Of a DNA stretch of 64,000 nt, positions 37,132-49,028 are shown piece after piece (the stretch's first letter is position 1; the number at the start of each line of letters is the position of its first letter). This DNA comes from an uncultured Oxalobacter sp. (GTDB taxonomy: Bacteria > Pseudomonadota > Gammaproteobacteria > Burkholderiales > Burkholderiaceae_D). Under the pieces are notes generated by a model. That model ran no database searches. It saw nothing but the letters and a program-made list of their open reading frames with translations, and was not told the DNA's origin. The position numbers and the translations under genes are program-made. Location of the stretch: contig CAKQWF010000006.1 of assembly GCA_934277985.1 (NCBI GenBank), positions 1-64,000 of the forward strand, read 5' to 3'.

Positions 37132-38001
37132 ATGGCATCAGGCAAGGAAATACGCAGCCAGATAAGCAGCGTAGAAAATACGAGAAAAATTACCAAGGCC
37201 ATGGAAATGGTGGCTGCATCCAAAATGCGCAAGGCGCAGGACAGGATGCGTGCCAGCCGTCCTTATAGTGAGATTGTCCGCAATATTGCCGCTCACCTGG
37301 CAGAGGCAAATCCTGATTATGTTCACCCGTTTACCATCGAACGTGAATCATCCAAGCGTATCGGGCTGGTTGTGGTGACGACCGACAAGGGTCTGTGTGG
37401 CGGTCTCAATACCAACGTATTGAGAATTGTCACCAACAAGATGAAGGAAGAGGAAGCCAAGGGCAACAGCATTATTACGGTAGCGATCGGCACCAAGGGA
37501 CTGGGTTTTTTGAACCGTATCGGCGCGAAAGTTGTCTCGTCAGTTGTCCAGCTCGGGGACGCTCCCCGTCTGGAACAGCTGATCGGACCTTTCAAGGCAT
37601 TGCTCGATGAATACAATGCCGAAAATCTGGATGCGATCTATCTGTGTTACAACAAGTTCATCAATACGATGCGACAGGAACCGGTCATTGACCAGTTGCT
37701 GCCATTGCCCAAGGACACTCTGAAAGTAGAAACGAAAAGCCACAGTTGGGAATATATCTATGAACCGGACGCCGCATCCGTCATCGATACATTGCTGCAA
37801 CGTTACATCGAAGCGCTTTTGTATCAGTCGGTAGCGGAAAATATCGGTTCAGAACAGTCTGCACGCATGGTGGCCATGAAGGCAGCCAGTGACAATGCGG
37901 GTAATGTCATCTCGGATTTGAGACTGATATACAACAAGACCCGTCAGGCAGCCATTACAACCGAGCTGTCGGAAATCGTTGCAGGCGCAGCTGCGGTTTA
38001 A
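37132..38001 (+). CDS. atpG: ATP synthase F1 subunit gamma
   Basis: The central rotor shaft, 289 residues. The N-terminal helix ([20 protein letters not shown]) and C-terminal helix ([20 protein letters not shown], ending [15 protein letters not shown]) form the coiled coil. The middle has [17 protein letters not shown]. Length and motifs are standard. ACAAGGAGTAAAGCCTC lies before ATG 37132. Confidence 0.97.
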   Translation: MASGKEIRSQISSVENTRKITKAMEMVAASKMRKAQDRMRASRPYSEIVRNIAAHLAEANPDYVHPFTIERESSKRIGLVVVTTDKGLCGGLNTNVLRIVTNKMKEEEAKGNSIITVAIGTKGLGFLNRIGAKVVSSVVQLGDAPRLEQLIGPFKALLDEYNAENLDAIYLCYNKFINTMRQEPVIDQLLPLPKDTLKVETKSHSWEYIYEPDAASVIDTLLQRYIEALLYQSVAENIGSEQSARMVAMKAASDNAGNVISDLRLIYNKTRQAAITTELSEIVAGAAAV

Positions 38002-38033
38002 CCGGCAGCCAATAGTATTGATTAAACGAATGA

Positions 38034-39431
<1,398 letters not shown>

Positions 39432-39523
39432 TCGGTTGTCACCTGCATTCCGGTGCGGGAATATTACTTCCGTCTGGAATGCAGGTTCGTAAACGCAACT
39501 GAACGATCATAAAGGTTTCTAAC

Positions 39524-39946
39524 ATGGCAAACACCATACATGTTGACGTTGTTTCCGCCGAAGAATTGATTTTCTCCGGTGAAGCTGAATTCGTCGTGTT
39601 GCCGGGTGAAATGGGTGAACTGGGTATCCTTCCACGACATGCCCCGTTGATTACCCGTATCAAGCCGGGTGCCGTACGTATCAGGGTCAGCGGTAAGCAG
39701 GATGAGGAATATGTCTTCGTGGCAGGCGGTGTTCTTGAAGTTCAACCACATGCTGTTACCGTTCTCGCGGATACGGCAATCCGTGCGAAGGATCTTGACG
39801 AAGCCAAGGCCAACGAAGCGAAGAAACTGGCTGAAGATGCCATCTTGAATCGTGAATCACAAATTGACTACGCCAAGGCACAGGCTGAAATCGCCATGGC
39901 TGTAGCCCAGTTGTCCATGATCAAGAAATTGCGGCGCAAGCATTGA
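39524..39946 (+). CDS. atpC: ATP synthase F1 subunit epsilon
   Basis: The 140-residue epsilon subunit that closes the rotor and can inhibit hydrolysis. It has an N-terminal beta-sandwich ([20 protein letters not shown]) and two C-terminal helices rich in Ala, Lys and Glu ([20 protein letters not shown]). It is the last gene of the atp operon, and a bidirectional terminator follows at 39966-39993. Confidence 0.96.
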   Translation: MANTIHVDVVSAEELIFSGEAEFVVLPGEMGELGILPRHAPLITRIKPGAVRIRVSGKQDEEYVFVAGGVLEVQPHAVTVLADTAIRAKDLDEAKANEAKKLAEDAILNRESQIDYAKAQAEIAMAVAQLSMIKKLRRKH

Positions 39947-39965
39947 GATTTCGTTTCATTCCAGC

Positions 39966-39993
39966 AAAAAAGGCAGCGTGAGCTGCCTTTTTT
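39966..39993. terminator. Bidirectional terminator between atpC and argB
   Basis: The stem AAAAAAGGCAGC (39966-39977) and GCTGCCTTTTTT (39982-39993) with loop GTGA reads as a terminator on either strand: T-rich ends flank it on both. It lies 19 nt after atpC and 18 nt after the convergent argB stop. Confidence 0.93.
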
Positions 39994-40011
39994 GTTATGG
40001 CTGAATCCGGC

Positions 40012-40893
40012 TCAGTGTGAACGGATCAGCGTACCGAAAGGCTGCTCGGTCAGAATTTCAAGGAGCAGGGAATGTTCGATGCGACCATCAATGATATGCA
40101 CCGAATTCACGCCGGATTTCGCTGCATCCAGTGCCGAACCGATCTTCGGCAACATCCCACCTGAAATCGTTCCGTCTTCAAAGAGCAATTCGATTTCTCG
40201 TGCCGTCAGATCCGTCAACAACCGGTTCTGCTTGTCCAGTACACCCGGTGTGTTGGTCATCATGATCAGTTTTTCGGCTTTCAGGATCTGGGCTATTTCA
40301 CCTGCGACAACATCGGCATTGATATTGTAGGCCTGTCCATCATCGCTGAAACCGATCGGTGATATGACCGGAATAAACGCATCGTCCTGAAGTGTCTTGA
40401 CGACGGCTGGATTGATGGATGTGATCTTGCCAACGTATCCGAGGTCGATGAATTCGCCGGGTTTGTCTTTGTCGGGCATCCGCATTTTTTCGGCATGAAT
40501 CAGCCCGCCGTCCTTTCCTGTGAGACCGACTGCCTGACCGCCATACTGATTGATCAGCATCACGATATCCTGCTGCACTTCGCCGCCAAGAACCCATTCG
40601 ACGACTTCCATGGTTTCCTCATCGGTGATACGCATACCCTGGACGAATGTTCCGCTTTTGCCGACTTTTCTGAGGGCGTTATCAATCTGTGGACCACCAC
40701 CATGAACGACGACTGGATTCATGCCGACCAGTTTGAGCAATACAACATCTCGTGCGAATCCGTGTTTGAGTCTTTCTTCAGTCATGGCATTGCCGCCATA
40801 TTTGATGACAATGGTTTTACCATGGAATTTCTGGATATACGGTAACGCCTCGGCAAGAATCTCCGCCTTTATTTTGGGTTCAAGATCACTCAT
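40012..40893 (-). CDS. argB: Acetylglutamate kinase
   Basis: The second step of arginine synthesis, phosphorylating N-acetylglutamate. The 293-residue amino-acid-kinase-fold protein shows [43 protein letters not shown] and [13 protein letters not shown]. The N-terminal helix (about 1-25) is of the kind found in arginine-sensitive hexameric enzymes, so feedback inhibition by arginine is likely. Convergent with atpC. Confidence 0.96.
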   Translation of the reverse strand: MSDLEPKIKAEILAEALPYIQKFHGKTIVIKYGGNAMTEERLKHGFARDVVLLKLVGMNPVVVHGGGPQIDNALRKVGKSGTFVQGMRITDEETMEVVEWVLGGEVQQDIVMLINQYGGQAVGLTGKDGGLIHAEKMRMPDKDKPGEFIDLGYVGKITSINPAVVKTLQDDAFIPVISPIGFSDDGQAYNINADVVAGEIAQILKAEKLIMMTNTPGVLDKQNRLLTDLTAREIELLFEDGTISGGMLPKIGSALDAAKSGVNSVHIIDGRIEHSLLLEILTEQPFGTLIRSH

Positions 40894-40982
40894 GGGATAT
40901 CCTCACAACAAATTAACGTGATGGCAGAAAAAGATATCGGAAAAATCCGTTTGTTGCATTCTACCGTTTAACGCAGAAAAAT

Positions 40983-41744
40983 TTACGTGTTTGCGTCCGG
41001 ACGACCGAAAATATCACGGTAAGTGGGGTAAAAGGAACAGTAGATCAGTACTGACAGGATAAAAGAAAAGACAAAGACCACAAACGTGGCGATGCCTTGT
41101 CCGGCAACGATACCAAACAGGGCAGCGATCAAATATGGAAAACCGAAGACAAGAGCAATCCAGATACCGAAATACACCAGAAAGGGGCGGAAATTCCTGG
41201 CAAAAGCGAAAAAACTGTAGAACATCGCTTTTCCGAGACTCATATCCTTCCAGCCGATCAGCGGAATGGCAAACCACATCGCCATCAAAAACGGAATGTA
41301 GGCGATCAGAATCAGGGTCAATGTGATAAAAAGCGAGACCATCTCGGAGGATTGCAGTTCTTTTGTCTGTTCGCCGAACAGTATGAAAATATTGCCGCCG
41401 TCTATCAGAAACGAGAGTCCGACCGCTAGGAAAGCGAAAAGCAAATAACAGCTTCCGGCCATGGACAATCGAAACAACATCTGCCGATTCAGAACGGCAA
41501 GCAAGTCTCTGAAAGTGATCTGTTCACCGGTCTCTGCCTTGAAACAGGCGTGCATGAACAGGAAAGTAAATACAGGGGAGAGCAAAACCGGCAGAATTTG
41601 TCCCAACAACGGGATGACTCCCAGAAGAATCATTCCGAACACATAAATGAAAAACAGATTGGTCAGAAAAAAAGGACGTGCGCGGAAAAGATTCCAGCCG
41701 CCGGTAACCCAGTCCCATCCCGCACGAGCATTCGCCTGATTCAT
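40983..41744 (-). CDS. BPSS1780 family membrane protein
   Basis: A 253-residue protein with about six transmembrane helices. The first region, [20 protein letters not shown], is a conserved hallmark of the BPSS1780 family. Other helices lie near residues 25-60, 95-120, 138-165, 180-205 and 210-240, and a soluble tail YPTYRDIFG ends it. It overlaps the end of thrB by 4 nt, so it is probably translated with it. Function unknown. Confidence 0.8.
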   Translation of the reverse strand: MNQANARAGWDWVTGGWNLFRARPFFLTNLFFIYVFGMILLGVIPLLGQILPVLLSPVFTFLFMHACFKAETGEQITFRDLLAVLNRQMLFRLSMAGSCYLLFAFLAVGLSFLIDGGNIFILFGEQTKELQSSEMVSLFITLTLILIAYIPFLMAMWFAIPLIGWKDMSLGKAMFYSFFAFARNFRPFLVYFGIWIALVFGFPYLIAALFGIVAGQGIATFVVFVFSFILSVLIYCSFYPTYRDIFGRPDANT

Positions 41745-42700
41745 ACAATCAGTTCCGGAACAGGTAGCGCCACTCGCAAACGCAGAATGCGTTCAAAATG
41801 GCGTGGATCATGCGGTGTCAGTATCTGGGCTTCGCGGGGCATATGAAAATCATACAGACGTGAAATCCAGAAACGCAGGGCTGCACTTCTGAGTATCGCT
41901 TTCCATGCTGCACATTCATCCACAGTGAAGGGACGCACCGCATGGTACGCATCCAGAAAGGCTCTGACGCGGTTCATATCGAATTCACCGGTTTCAAGAT
42001 CGATACACCAATCATTGATCGCCACGGCGACATCGAAAAGCCAGGTATCGCAACCGGCGAAATAAAAATCGAAAAATCCGGACAATTCATCACCGTCGAA
42101 CATGACATTGTTGCGGAACAAATCGGCGTGAACAGGCCCCCTGAACAGTTTCCAGTATAAATTCGAGGCAGCGAATTCTTCCTGGAAGCGCATTTCGTTC
42201 TGAAGCAAAAACGACGCTTCCGTCGAGAGGAAAGGAAGTACTTCCGGCACGGTTTTCCGCCACCATGCGATACCTCTGAGATTGGGCTGTTCAAGCGGAT
42301 AATCACGTCCGGCCAGATGCATCTTTGCCATCATGTCGCCGACCTGTGCGCAATGAACCGGTTTGGGGGCAGGAACCCAGTCGCCTTCAAGTTTGGACAC
42401 CAGACATGCCGGTTTTCCGCACAGTGTATGCAAAATCCTGCCGTTGTTGTCCGGAACAGGTGCCGGTACCTTGATGCCTTTTTTGGCCAGATGTTGCATC
42501 AGGTTAAGATAAAAAGGCAATTCGTCGAACGTCAGCTTCTCGAAAAGCGTAAGAACAAATTCCCCTTTTTCGGTGGTAACGAAAAAATTACTGTTTTCGA
42601 TGCCGGAACTGATACCCCTGATATCCTTGGCTGTACCCAGCGAAAAAGAAGCCATCCAGGGAACCAGATCATCGAGACTGACCGGTGTAAAAACTGCCAT
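41741..42700 (-). CDS. thrB: Homoserine kinase ThrB (APH-fold type)
   Basis: Phosphorylates homoserine for threonine synthesis. The 319-residue protein belongs to the phosphotransferase-fold ThrB of proteobacteria other than enterics, with [26 protein letters not shown] (core ENSNFFV), the catalytic loop [20 protein letters not shown], and [15 protein letters not shown] with the metal-binding Asp. ATG 42700 gives the family N-terminus [12 protein letters not shown]; a frame to 42742 is longer but not supported by homologues. No other threonine genes are near. Confidence 0.94.
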   Translation of the reverse strand: MAVFTPVSLDDLVPWMASFSLGTAKDIRGISSGIENSNFFVTTEKGEFVLTLFEKLTFDELPFYLNLMQHLAKKGIKVPAPVPDNNGRILHTLCGKPACLVSKLEGDWVPAPKPVHCAQVGDMMAKMHLAGRDYPLEQPNLRGIAWWRKTVPEVLPFLSTEASFLLQNEMRFQEEFAASNLYWKLFRGPVHADLFRNNVMFDGDELSGFFDFYFAGCDTWLFDVAVAINDWCIDLETGEFDMNRVRAFLDAYHAVRPFTVDECAAWKAILRSAALRFWISRLYDFHMPREAQILTPHDPRHFERILRLRVALPVPELIV

Positions 42701-42746
42701 GAGTATAAGATGTTGAACGTTAAACTGAAGATCTCTTGCCACCTTG

Positions 42747-43160
42747 TCAATTATTCATCGAGGGCGGTGGCAAAGGCGGCGCATTCAATGGCTCGTTCAT
42801 TTCCTGCTGCTGTTTTTCCTGTGGTGCTTCGCCGATATCGAATTCATGTATTTTCCACAATGCCGGCCGGACTTCGGAACTTTCGAAAGACCCCGGTACG
42901 CCTCCCGGACCGTTCGGGTACAGATAATAGGTACTGGGACCGCTTTTTACCTTGATTTCCTCGACGATACCCCCTTTCCGTTTTTCGGTAATTTCACCCG
43001 TCATGTCCGGCTTGCGAATGGTGATCGCCGGCTGATCGACCTCGTCGATCACCTCCAGTTCCTGCACCTGCGGAGACTGCGAATCCTGCCCTGAAGCTAC
43101 GGATGCAACCGCCAGTGTAGCCAGCGCCATGGTTTTCCTGAAATGAGAAAATAATCGCAT
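42747..43160 (-). CDS. DUF2782 family exported protein
   Basis: A 137-residue secreted protein with a signal peptide (about 1-25, cleaved near VASGQ). The DUF2782 domain has VRK-type repeats: [18 protein letters not shown] and [20 protein letters not shown]. The tail is rich in Gln, Asn and Pro. ATG 43160 was chosen because the longer frame (43190, TTG) adds residues ahead of the signal. In Burkholderiales this family commonly sits between thrB and polA; function unknown. Confidence 0.82.
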   Translation of the reverse strand: MRLFSHFRKTMALATLAVASVASGQDSQSPQVQELEVIDEVDQPAITIRKPDMTGEITEKRKGGIVEEIKVKSGPSTYYLYPNGPGGVPGSFESSEVRPALWKIHEFDIGEAPQEKQQQEMNEPLNAPPLPPPSMNN

Positions 43161-43214
43161 GAGGGTAACGTCGATAAATTGAACAGACAATCTATTGTAA
43201 CAAACGGATACCGG

Positions 43215-43952
43215 TTACAGGTAAAGCATTTTCTGTCTTTCTTCTTCCGATGGGCCTGTCGCACGTTTTTCGTAAAATGAGAAAATGGCTTCCAGTACCT
43301 TGTCGGTATCGTCCATGATCTGCATCAGTTCGATATCTTCACGTGCCAGCATTCCTTCAGCAAGCAATGAATCATGCATCCAGTCGATAAACCCTTTCCA
43401 GAATTTGCTGCCGACAAGAATTACCGGAATACGCCGTGATTTGCCTGTCTGGATCAGTGTCAGCACTTCGCTCATTTCATCGAGTGTACCGAATCCGCCC
43501 GGAAACAGGACAAAGGCATCGGCATATTTGGCAAACGCCACCTTACGCGCAAAGAAATGCCTGAAATTCAGGGAAATGTTTTGCCAGCGATTGGGTCTTT
43601 GTTCCTGTGGCAATTCAATATTCAGGCCAATGGAAAGCGATTTGCCTTCATAAGCGCCGCGGTTGGCCGCCGCCATGATGCCGGGACCGCCACCGGAAAT
43701 AACGGCAAAACCTGCATCCGAGAAACGCCGGGACAATTCCATGCACTGGATGTAATACGGATTGTCGGGATGAATTCTGGCCGAACCGAAAATCGTGACT
43801 GCCGGATTTATATCCGAGAGGCGTTCGGTCGACTCGATAAATTCTGACATAATGGAAAACATGCTCCATGATTCTCTGGCCTTGAGAATCGTTGCATAAT
43901 TGACATCCGTTATTTCGTGCAGTTTGTGCACGCTTTTTGTGTTCTCTTCCAT
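43215..43952 (-). CDS. LOG family protein (TIGR00730, Rossmann-fold nucleotide-binding)
   Basis: A 245-residue Rossmann-fold protein with the LOG signatures SGGGPGIMAAANRGAYE and PGGFGTLDEMSEVLTLIQTGK. Members are cytokinin-riboside-5'-monophosphate phosphoribohydrolases or related purine/pyrimidine nucleotide 5'-monophosphate nucleosidases. The start codon at 43950-43952 is immediately back-to-back with the polA start at 43953, so CATATG serves both. A longer N-terminal helical region is normal for the PpnN-unlike short type. Confidence 0.88.
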   Translation of the reverse strand: MEENTKSVHKLHEITDVNYATILKARESWSMFSIMSEFIESTERLSDINPAVTIFGSARIHPDNPYYIQCMELSRRFSDAGFAVISGGGPGIMAAANRGAYEGKSLSIGLNIELPQEQRPNRWQNISLNFRHFFARKVAFAKYADAFVLFPGGFGTLDEMSEVLTLIQTGKSRRIPVILVGSKFWKGFIDWMHDSLLAEGMLAREDIELMQIMDDTDKVLEAIFSFYEKRATGPSEEERQKMLYL

Positions 43953-46697
43953 ATGAGCAAACTTCTGTTATTGGTTGATGGCTCAAGCTATCTCTATCGT
44001 GCCTACCATGCCTTGCCGGATCTGCGCAATGCCGAAGGCGAACCGACCGGCGCCATATACGGTTTTCTGAATATGCTGCACCGTCTTGAAAAAGATTATC
44101 CCACAGCCTACGCTGCCTGTATATTCGATGCCAAAGGTAAAACTTTCCGTCATGACCTCTATCAGGAATACAAGGCGAATCGTCCTGCCATGCCTGACGA
44201 TCTCGCACGCCAAACCGCACCCATCCATGATCTGGTTCGCATGCTAGGCTGGCCTATTCTCTCGGTCGAGGGAATCGAAGCCGATGATGTGATTGGAACG
44301 CTGGTTTCGATCGCCGCCCAAGAAGATTTCGACATAGTCGTATCGACAGGCGACAAGGATTTGTCCCAGCTGGTAAAAGACCGTGTCACGCTGGTCAATA
44401 CCATGAACAACGAAATTCTGGATACAGAAGGCGTCACAAAAAAATTCGGTGTACCGCCCGAAAAAATCATCGATTACCTGTCTCTTATCGGCGATACCGC
44501 CGACAATATTCCGGGTGTCAGCAAGGTCGGTCCAAAGACCGCGGCCAAATGGCTTATCCAGTACGGTTCGCTTGACGGCATTATCGAACATGCCGGAAGC
44601 ATCAAGGGAAGCGCCGGTGACAATTTGCGTGAATCGCTGAACTGGCTTCCCCGGGCGCGTGAACTGATCACTATCCGTACGGATTGCGACTTGCAGGGAC
44701 AATTCCAGTCCATTGAAAAATCGCTGGCCAAACAACCGGAAGACATTTCCGGCCTGAAAAACGCTTATGAGCGATATGGTTTCAAAAGCTGGCTCCGTGA
44801 ACTGAATGCATCGCATCAGGAAAAAGAAAAAAAGGAAAACCTGCCGGCAGCATCCGGCGAACGACCTGAAAATCCCGGCAAGTTCATCAGTAATCAAAAC
44901 TATGAAACCGTACGGACTGTCGAACAGCTTGAAGACTGGCTGGAACGGATAAACCGCGCTGAACTTACCGCTATCGATACAGAAACGACTTCGCTGGACG
45001 CCATGAATGCCCGGCTGGTCGGTATTTCCCTTTGTGTACAACCGGGAACGGCTGCCTATATTCCACTGGCACATCAAAGTATCGAGGCCATCGAACAATT
45101 GCCTGCCGATATGGTGCTGGATCGCTTGAAAGGCTGGCTGGAAAATCCCGACAAAAAGAAAGTCGGACAAAACCTCAAATACGATTCCCATATTTTCAGG
45201 AATCATCATATCCGTCTGCAAGGTATCGCACATGACACCCTGCTGGAATCCTATGTTCTTGAATCGAACCGGCGGCATGATATGGACAGTTTGTCCGAAC
45301 GGTTGCTTGATTACAAACCGCTCGGATATGAAGAAGTTTGCGGCAAAGGCGCATCCCAAATCGGTTTCGATCAGGTCGGGCTGGAACTGGCTACCCGATA
45401 CGCAGCGGAAGATGCCGACGTCACCTTGCAACTGCACCAGCACATGTGGCCACAACTGGCAGAATATGACGGTTTGCGCTTCATTTACGAAAAAATCGAA
45501 ATACCGGTATTGACCGTACTGCAAAAAATGGAACGCAACGGTGTCCTGATTGACCCGAACAGGCTTCTTGAACAATCATCCGAGCTCAGGAAAAAAATGG
45601 ATACTCTGGAAAAAGAAGCCTATCTTGCAGCCGGACAACCTTTCAATCTCAATTCTCCCAAACAGCTTGGAGAAATTCTTTTCGGAAAACTGAATCTTCC
45701 CGTCGTCAGGAAAACACCGTCAGGTGCGCCTTCGACCAGTGAAGATATACTTGAGAAACTGGCTCTGGATTATCCATTGCCCGGTATCATTCTGAATTAC
45801 CGGAGTATGTCGAAACTGAAATCGACCTATACCGACAAGTTGCCCAGAATGATTGATCCGCATACAGGAAGAGTCCACACCAATTATGCACAGGCTGTCG
45901 CTGTAACGGGTCGTCTGGCTTCCAGCGATCCGAATCTCCAGAATATTCCTGCCAGAACAGAAGAAGGCAGACGAATCAGGGAAGCATTTGTCGCACCGGC
46001 CGGAAGCTGTATCGTATCAGCCGATTATTCCCAGATCGAATTGAGAATCATGGCGCATCTTTCCGGAGATACAAGCCTTTTGAAAGCCTTTCATGACGGA
46101 CAGGATGTACATCGTGCAACGGCTTCCGAAATTTTCGATATCACACCACTTGAAGTCACGTCGGAACAAAGACGTTATGCCAAAGTCATCAACTTCGGCC
46201 TGATTTATGGCATGAGCGCTTTCGGTGTCGCGTCCAATCTCGGTATCAGCCGCAACGACGCAAAAGATTATATCGACCGGTATTTCCAGCGTTATCCAGG
46301 TGTTGCGAGATACATGGATTCCATTCGCCGGCAGGCAAGGGAACAGGGTTATGTCGAGACGGTTTTCAGCAGAAGATTGTGGCTTCCCGAAATCAATTCA
46401 CCGAACGGACCACGCCGGCAAGCTGCCGAACGAGCGGCTATCAACGCACCGATGCAGGGTACCGCCGCCGACATCATCAAATTATCCATGATAGCCGTCC
46501 AGAACTGGCTCGAAAACGAAAAACTCGAGTCGAAACTCATCATGCAGGTTCATGACGAACTGGTTCTGGAAGTTCCCGAAAAAGAACTGGATACCGTCAA
46601 ATACCACTTGCCGAAACTGATGGGGAATGTCGCCAAACTGGATGTTCCGCTGATTGCGGAAGTCGGCTCCGGGAAAAGCTGGGGAGAAGCGCACTGA
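43953..46697 (+). CDS. polA: DNA polymerase I
   Basis: A 914-residue polymerase with three complete domains. The 5' nuclease spans about 1-290 (LLLVDGSSYLYRAYHALPDL, GIEADDVIGTL, STGDKDLSQLV). The 3'-5' exonuclease spans about 310-490, with proofreading residues AIDTETTSLD, NLKYDSHIF and YAAEDADVTLQ intact. The polymerase spans about 520-914, with VSADYSQIELR, RRYAKVINFGLIYGMSAFG and QVHDELVLE. ATG 43953 agrees with homologues; a GTG at 43917 has no ribosome-binding site. The leader is essentially absent because the divergent gene starts at the adjacent base. Confidence 0.97.
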   Translation: MSKLLLLVDGSSYLYRAYHALPDLRNAEGEPTGAIYGFLNMLHRLEKDYPTAYAACIFDAKGKTFRHDLYQEYKANRPAMPDDLARQTAPIHDLVRMLGWPILSVEGIEADDVIGTLVSIAAQEDFDIVVSTGDKDLSQLVKDRVTLVNTMNNEILDTEGVTKKFGVPPEKIIDYLSLIGDTADNIPGVSKVGPKTAAKWLIQYGSLDGIIEHAGSIKGSAGDNLRESLNWLPRARELITIRTDCDLQGQFQSIEKSLAKQPEDISGLKNAYERYGFKSWLRELNASHQEKEKKENLPAASGERPENPGKFISNQNYETVRTVEQLEDWLERINRAELTAIDTETTSLDAMNARLVGISLCVQPGTAAYIPLAHQSIEAIEQLPADMVLDRLKGWLENPDKKKVGQNLKYDSHIFRNHHIRLQGIAHDTLLESYVLESNRRHDMDSLSERLLDYKPLGYEEVCGKGASQIGFDQVGLELATRYAAEDADVTLQLHQHMWPQLAEYDGLRFIYEKIEIPVLTVLQKMERNGVLIDPNRLLEQSSELRKKMDTLEKEAYLAAGQPFNLNSPKQLGEILFGKLNLPVVRKTPSGAPSTSEDILEKLALDYPLPGIILNYRSMSKLKSTYTDKLPRMIDPHTGRVHTNYAQAVAVTGRLASSDPNLQNIPARTEEGRRIREAFVAPAGSCIVSADYSQIELRIMAHLSGDTSLLKAFHDGQDVHRATASEIFDITPLEVTSEQRRYAKVINFGLIYGMSAFGVASNLGISRNDAKDYIDRYFQRYPGVARYMDSIRRQAREQGYVETVFSRRLWLPEINSPNGPRRQAAERAAINAPMQGTAADIIKLSMIAVQNWLENEKLESKLIMQVHDELVLEVPEKELDTVKYHLPKLMGNVAKLDVPLIAEVGSGKSWGEAH

Positions 46698-46703
46698 AAA
46701 TCG

Positions 46704-47645
46704 TCAGCCGGTTTTCTGCTCCAGCATCTTTTTGGCTTTTTCGTATGTTTTCATGGTGGACGCCATTTTGTGGCGTACATCGAAAAATGTCGTGGAAACG
46801 CCACTGCCGATAATGACGATCATGCCGAGCCATCCTATCCAACCGAGAAAATCCTGCCATATGAGAATGCCCCATATGCTGGAAAACACGATACCCGAAT
46901 ATTGCAGATTGGCCGTTACCAGTGTCTTGCCAAGATGGTAGGCACGGGTCATGGCCATCTGTCCGACAGCAGCGAAAACACCGATCAGCGTCAACAGGAC
47001 GATTCCGCGGATACTGTGGCTATGGAAAGCGATACCGTCGCTTCCGGGCAAGCGGGCACACGCCATCGAAACCAGTGCACCACCTACCGTACCGATTATG
47101 CAAAAATAAAATACAACACGATATTCCGGCTCACCCAGATTGCCCAGATGCCGGACCTGAAGATAAGCCAGCGCCGCCAATACACCGGAAACAAGCGCAA
47201 TCATCCCGGATTGCAACTGGTCGGCATGAATCGTAGGTTGCAAAAGCAGGACAACACCGATGAAGCTCGCGACGATGGCACAAACCAGCTTCCATTCGAA
47301 ACGGACCTTGCCGTGATACAACCCCATGGCAAACAAAATTCCGGCGATCCATATCGGCGACATATAATTGAGCGTCATGGCTGTCGCCAGCGGCAACCCC
47401 CTGAACGAGAAAAACCAGAGTCCGAATGCCGTCGCTCCGACGACACCGCGCCACAAATGCTGGAATGGATAAGCCGTTTTGAGAGACCCTCCCCTGACGG
47501 CTACCAGACATCCCAGAAAAATGGCGCCGACCAGACTTCTGTACATGACGATCTCGGGTGTTGAATATTCATCGGACACCAGTTTCACGCAAACTCCCAT
47601 CAGTGAAAACAGAAATGTCGCAAAAAGCATCCAGAGAGATTGCAT
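46704..47645 (-). CDS. EamA/DMT family inner-membrane transporter
   Basis: A 313-residue drug/metabolite transporter family protein with ten predicted helices in two EamA repeats (about 4-140 and 150-290). MQSLWMLFATFLFSLMGVCVK and LMSPIWIAGILF-like helices fit; the tail is short and basic. The transported compound is unknown. It converges on polA with only 6 nt between stops, so no separate terminator is obvious. Confidence 0.85.
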   Translation of the reverse strand: MQSLWMLFATFLFSLMGVCVKLVSDEYSTPEIVMYRSLVGAIFLGCLVAVRGGSLKTAYPFQHLWRGVVGATAFGLWFFSFRGLPLATAMTLNYMSPIWIAGILFAMGLYHGKVRFEWKLVCAIVASFIGVVLLLQPTIHADQLQSGMIALVSGVLAALAYLQVRHLGNLGEPEYRVVFYFCIIGTVGGALVSMACARLPGSDGIAFHSHSIRGIVLLTLIGVFAAVGQMAMTRAYHLGKTLVTANLQYSGIVFSSIWGILIWQDFLGWIGWLGMIVIIGSGVSTTFFDVRHKMASTMKTYEKAKKMLEQKTG

Positions 47646-47890
47646 AGATAAAACCCGTCAAACTGTCGGCATTCATCCAACTGCCGAAAAACATTATCCG
47701 GCAGTGAAAAAAATCTGCCTGTATTTCGTTTCTGAACAGAACAAAAAAAAGAACCCTGAATCAGATCACCAAAAAACCATGCCCGAAGAGCGCATGGCGT
47801 ATAATGACAGATTCAGGTCAGACAACAACTTCTTATTTTTATTGAATTTTACACCTTCTTTATCGGAATCCTTGCAGGTGTCTGTTTTCT

Positions 47891-48145
47891 ATGTCAAATG
47901 ATGATTTCAACAAAACGCCGGCCTCATTCGAAGATGCCATGGCGGAACTGGACGAGCTGGTAACCAAACTGGAAGCGGGGGAACTTTCTCTGGAATTGTC
48001 GATTGACGCATATAAAAGAGGCGTCGAACTGATCAGGTATTGTACCGCCCGGCTGGACAAGGCCAAACAACAGGTCAGGGTTCTCGACGGTGAACTTTTG
48101 AAACCCTTTTCTCCGGAAGATCGGAACGGAAACGACAATGACTGA
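47891..48145 (+). CDS. xseB: Exodeoxyribonuclease VII small subunit
   Basis: The 84-residue XseB subunit. The typical core is SFEDAMAELDELVTKLEAGELSLELSI (given as its pattern ELDELVTKLE), followed by YKRGVELIRYCTARLDKAKQQV. It begins an operon with ispA and dxs, as in E. coli; its stop overlaps the ispA start by 8 nt. A TATAAT at 47800-47805 in the 245-nt divergent region may be the -10 element. Confidence 0.94.
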   Translation: MSNDDFNKTPASFEDAMAELDELVTKLEAGELSLELSIDAYKRGVELIRYCTARLDKAKQQVRVLDGELLKPFSPEDRNGNDND

Positions 48146-49025
48146 ATCTTTCGCGAACTGGATGCAGTCGGTGCAAAACACCATCGAAAAAACGCTGGAT
48201 GAGCTTTTGCCTTCTGAAGAGCTGATTCCCGTCAAATTGCATCAGGCAATGCGCTATGCCGTCCTGGATGGCGGAAAAAGAATCCGTCCCTTGCTGGTAT
48301 TTGCGACAGGCACGCTGTTCGGCGCACAACCGGATATCATGGCAAGAGTCGCTTCTGCAGTCGAAATGATCCACGCCTATTCGTTGATTCATGACGATAT
48401 GCCATGCATGGACAACGACGTTTTGAGACGCGGAAAACCAACAGTTCATGTCCGGTTTGGAGAAGCGACCGCACTGCTGGCCGGTGACGCCTTGCAGGCA
48501 CAGGCTTTCATCGTTTTGTCGGAAACGGACGACAAGGCGGAACTGGCCATAAAAAGATTGTGCATTTTGTCCGACGCATCCGGTTCCATGGGAATGTGTG
48601 GCGGACAAGCCATCGATCTGGACAGTGTCGGGAAAAAATTGTCCATGACACAACTGGAACAGATGCATCGACTGAAAACCGGTGCCATCCTCAAGGCTTC
48701 CGTCATGCTCGGTGCTTTTTGCGCAAGGAAACCGACAGAAAAAGAAGAACAGGCACTGAAGCTTTATGCAGAAGCGATCGGTCTGGCTTTTCAGGTCGTT
48801 GACGATATTCTGGACGTTACCGCCGATTCGTCCGTCCTCGGAAAAACTGCGGGAAAGGATTTTGCCGATCACAAGCCAACCTACGTTTCCCTGCTCGGAC
48901 TGGAGCCTTCTGAAAAACTGGCAGAACAATTACGGTGTCAGGCACATGAATCATTGGCGCCATTCGGAAAAAAAGCAGATTATTTACGGGAACTCGCGGA
49001 CCTGATCGTAAAGCGGAAAAAATAA
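48138..49025 (+). CDS. ispA: Farnesyl diphosphate synthase IspA
   Basis: Condenses IPP with DMAPP and GPP to farnesyl diphosphate, for ubiquinone and undecaprenyl phosphate. The 295-residue protein has YAVLDGGKRIRPLLVF and the first aspartate-rich motif HDDMPCMDND (about residues 91-100). GMCGGQAIDL, FQVVDDILDVT with the second DDxxD, and GKTAGKDFADHKPTYVSLLG follow. Start ATG 48138 overlaps xseB by 8 nt, giving coupling. Confidence 0.96.
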   Translation: MTESFANWMQSVQNTIEKTLDELLPSEELIPVKLHQAMRYAVLDGGKRIRPLLVFATGTLFGAQPDIMARVASAVEMIHAYSLIHDDMPCMDNDVLRRGKPTVHVRFGEATALLAGDALQAQAFIVLSETDDKAELAIKRLCILSDASGSMGMCGGQAIDLDSVGKKLSMTQLEQMHRLKTGAILKASVMLGAFCARKPTEKEEQALKLYAEAIGLAFQVVDDILDVTADSSVLGKTAGKDFADHKPTYVSLLGLEPSEKLAEQLRCQAHESLAPFGKKADYLRELADLIVKRKK

Positions 49026-49028
49026 ATA

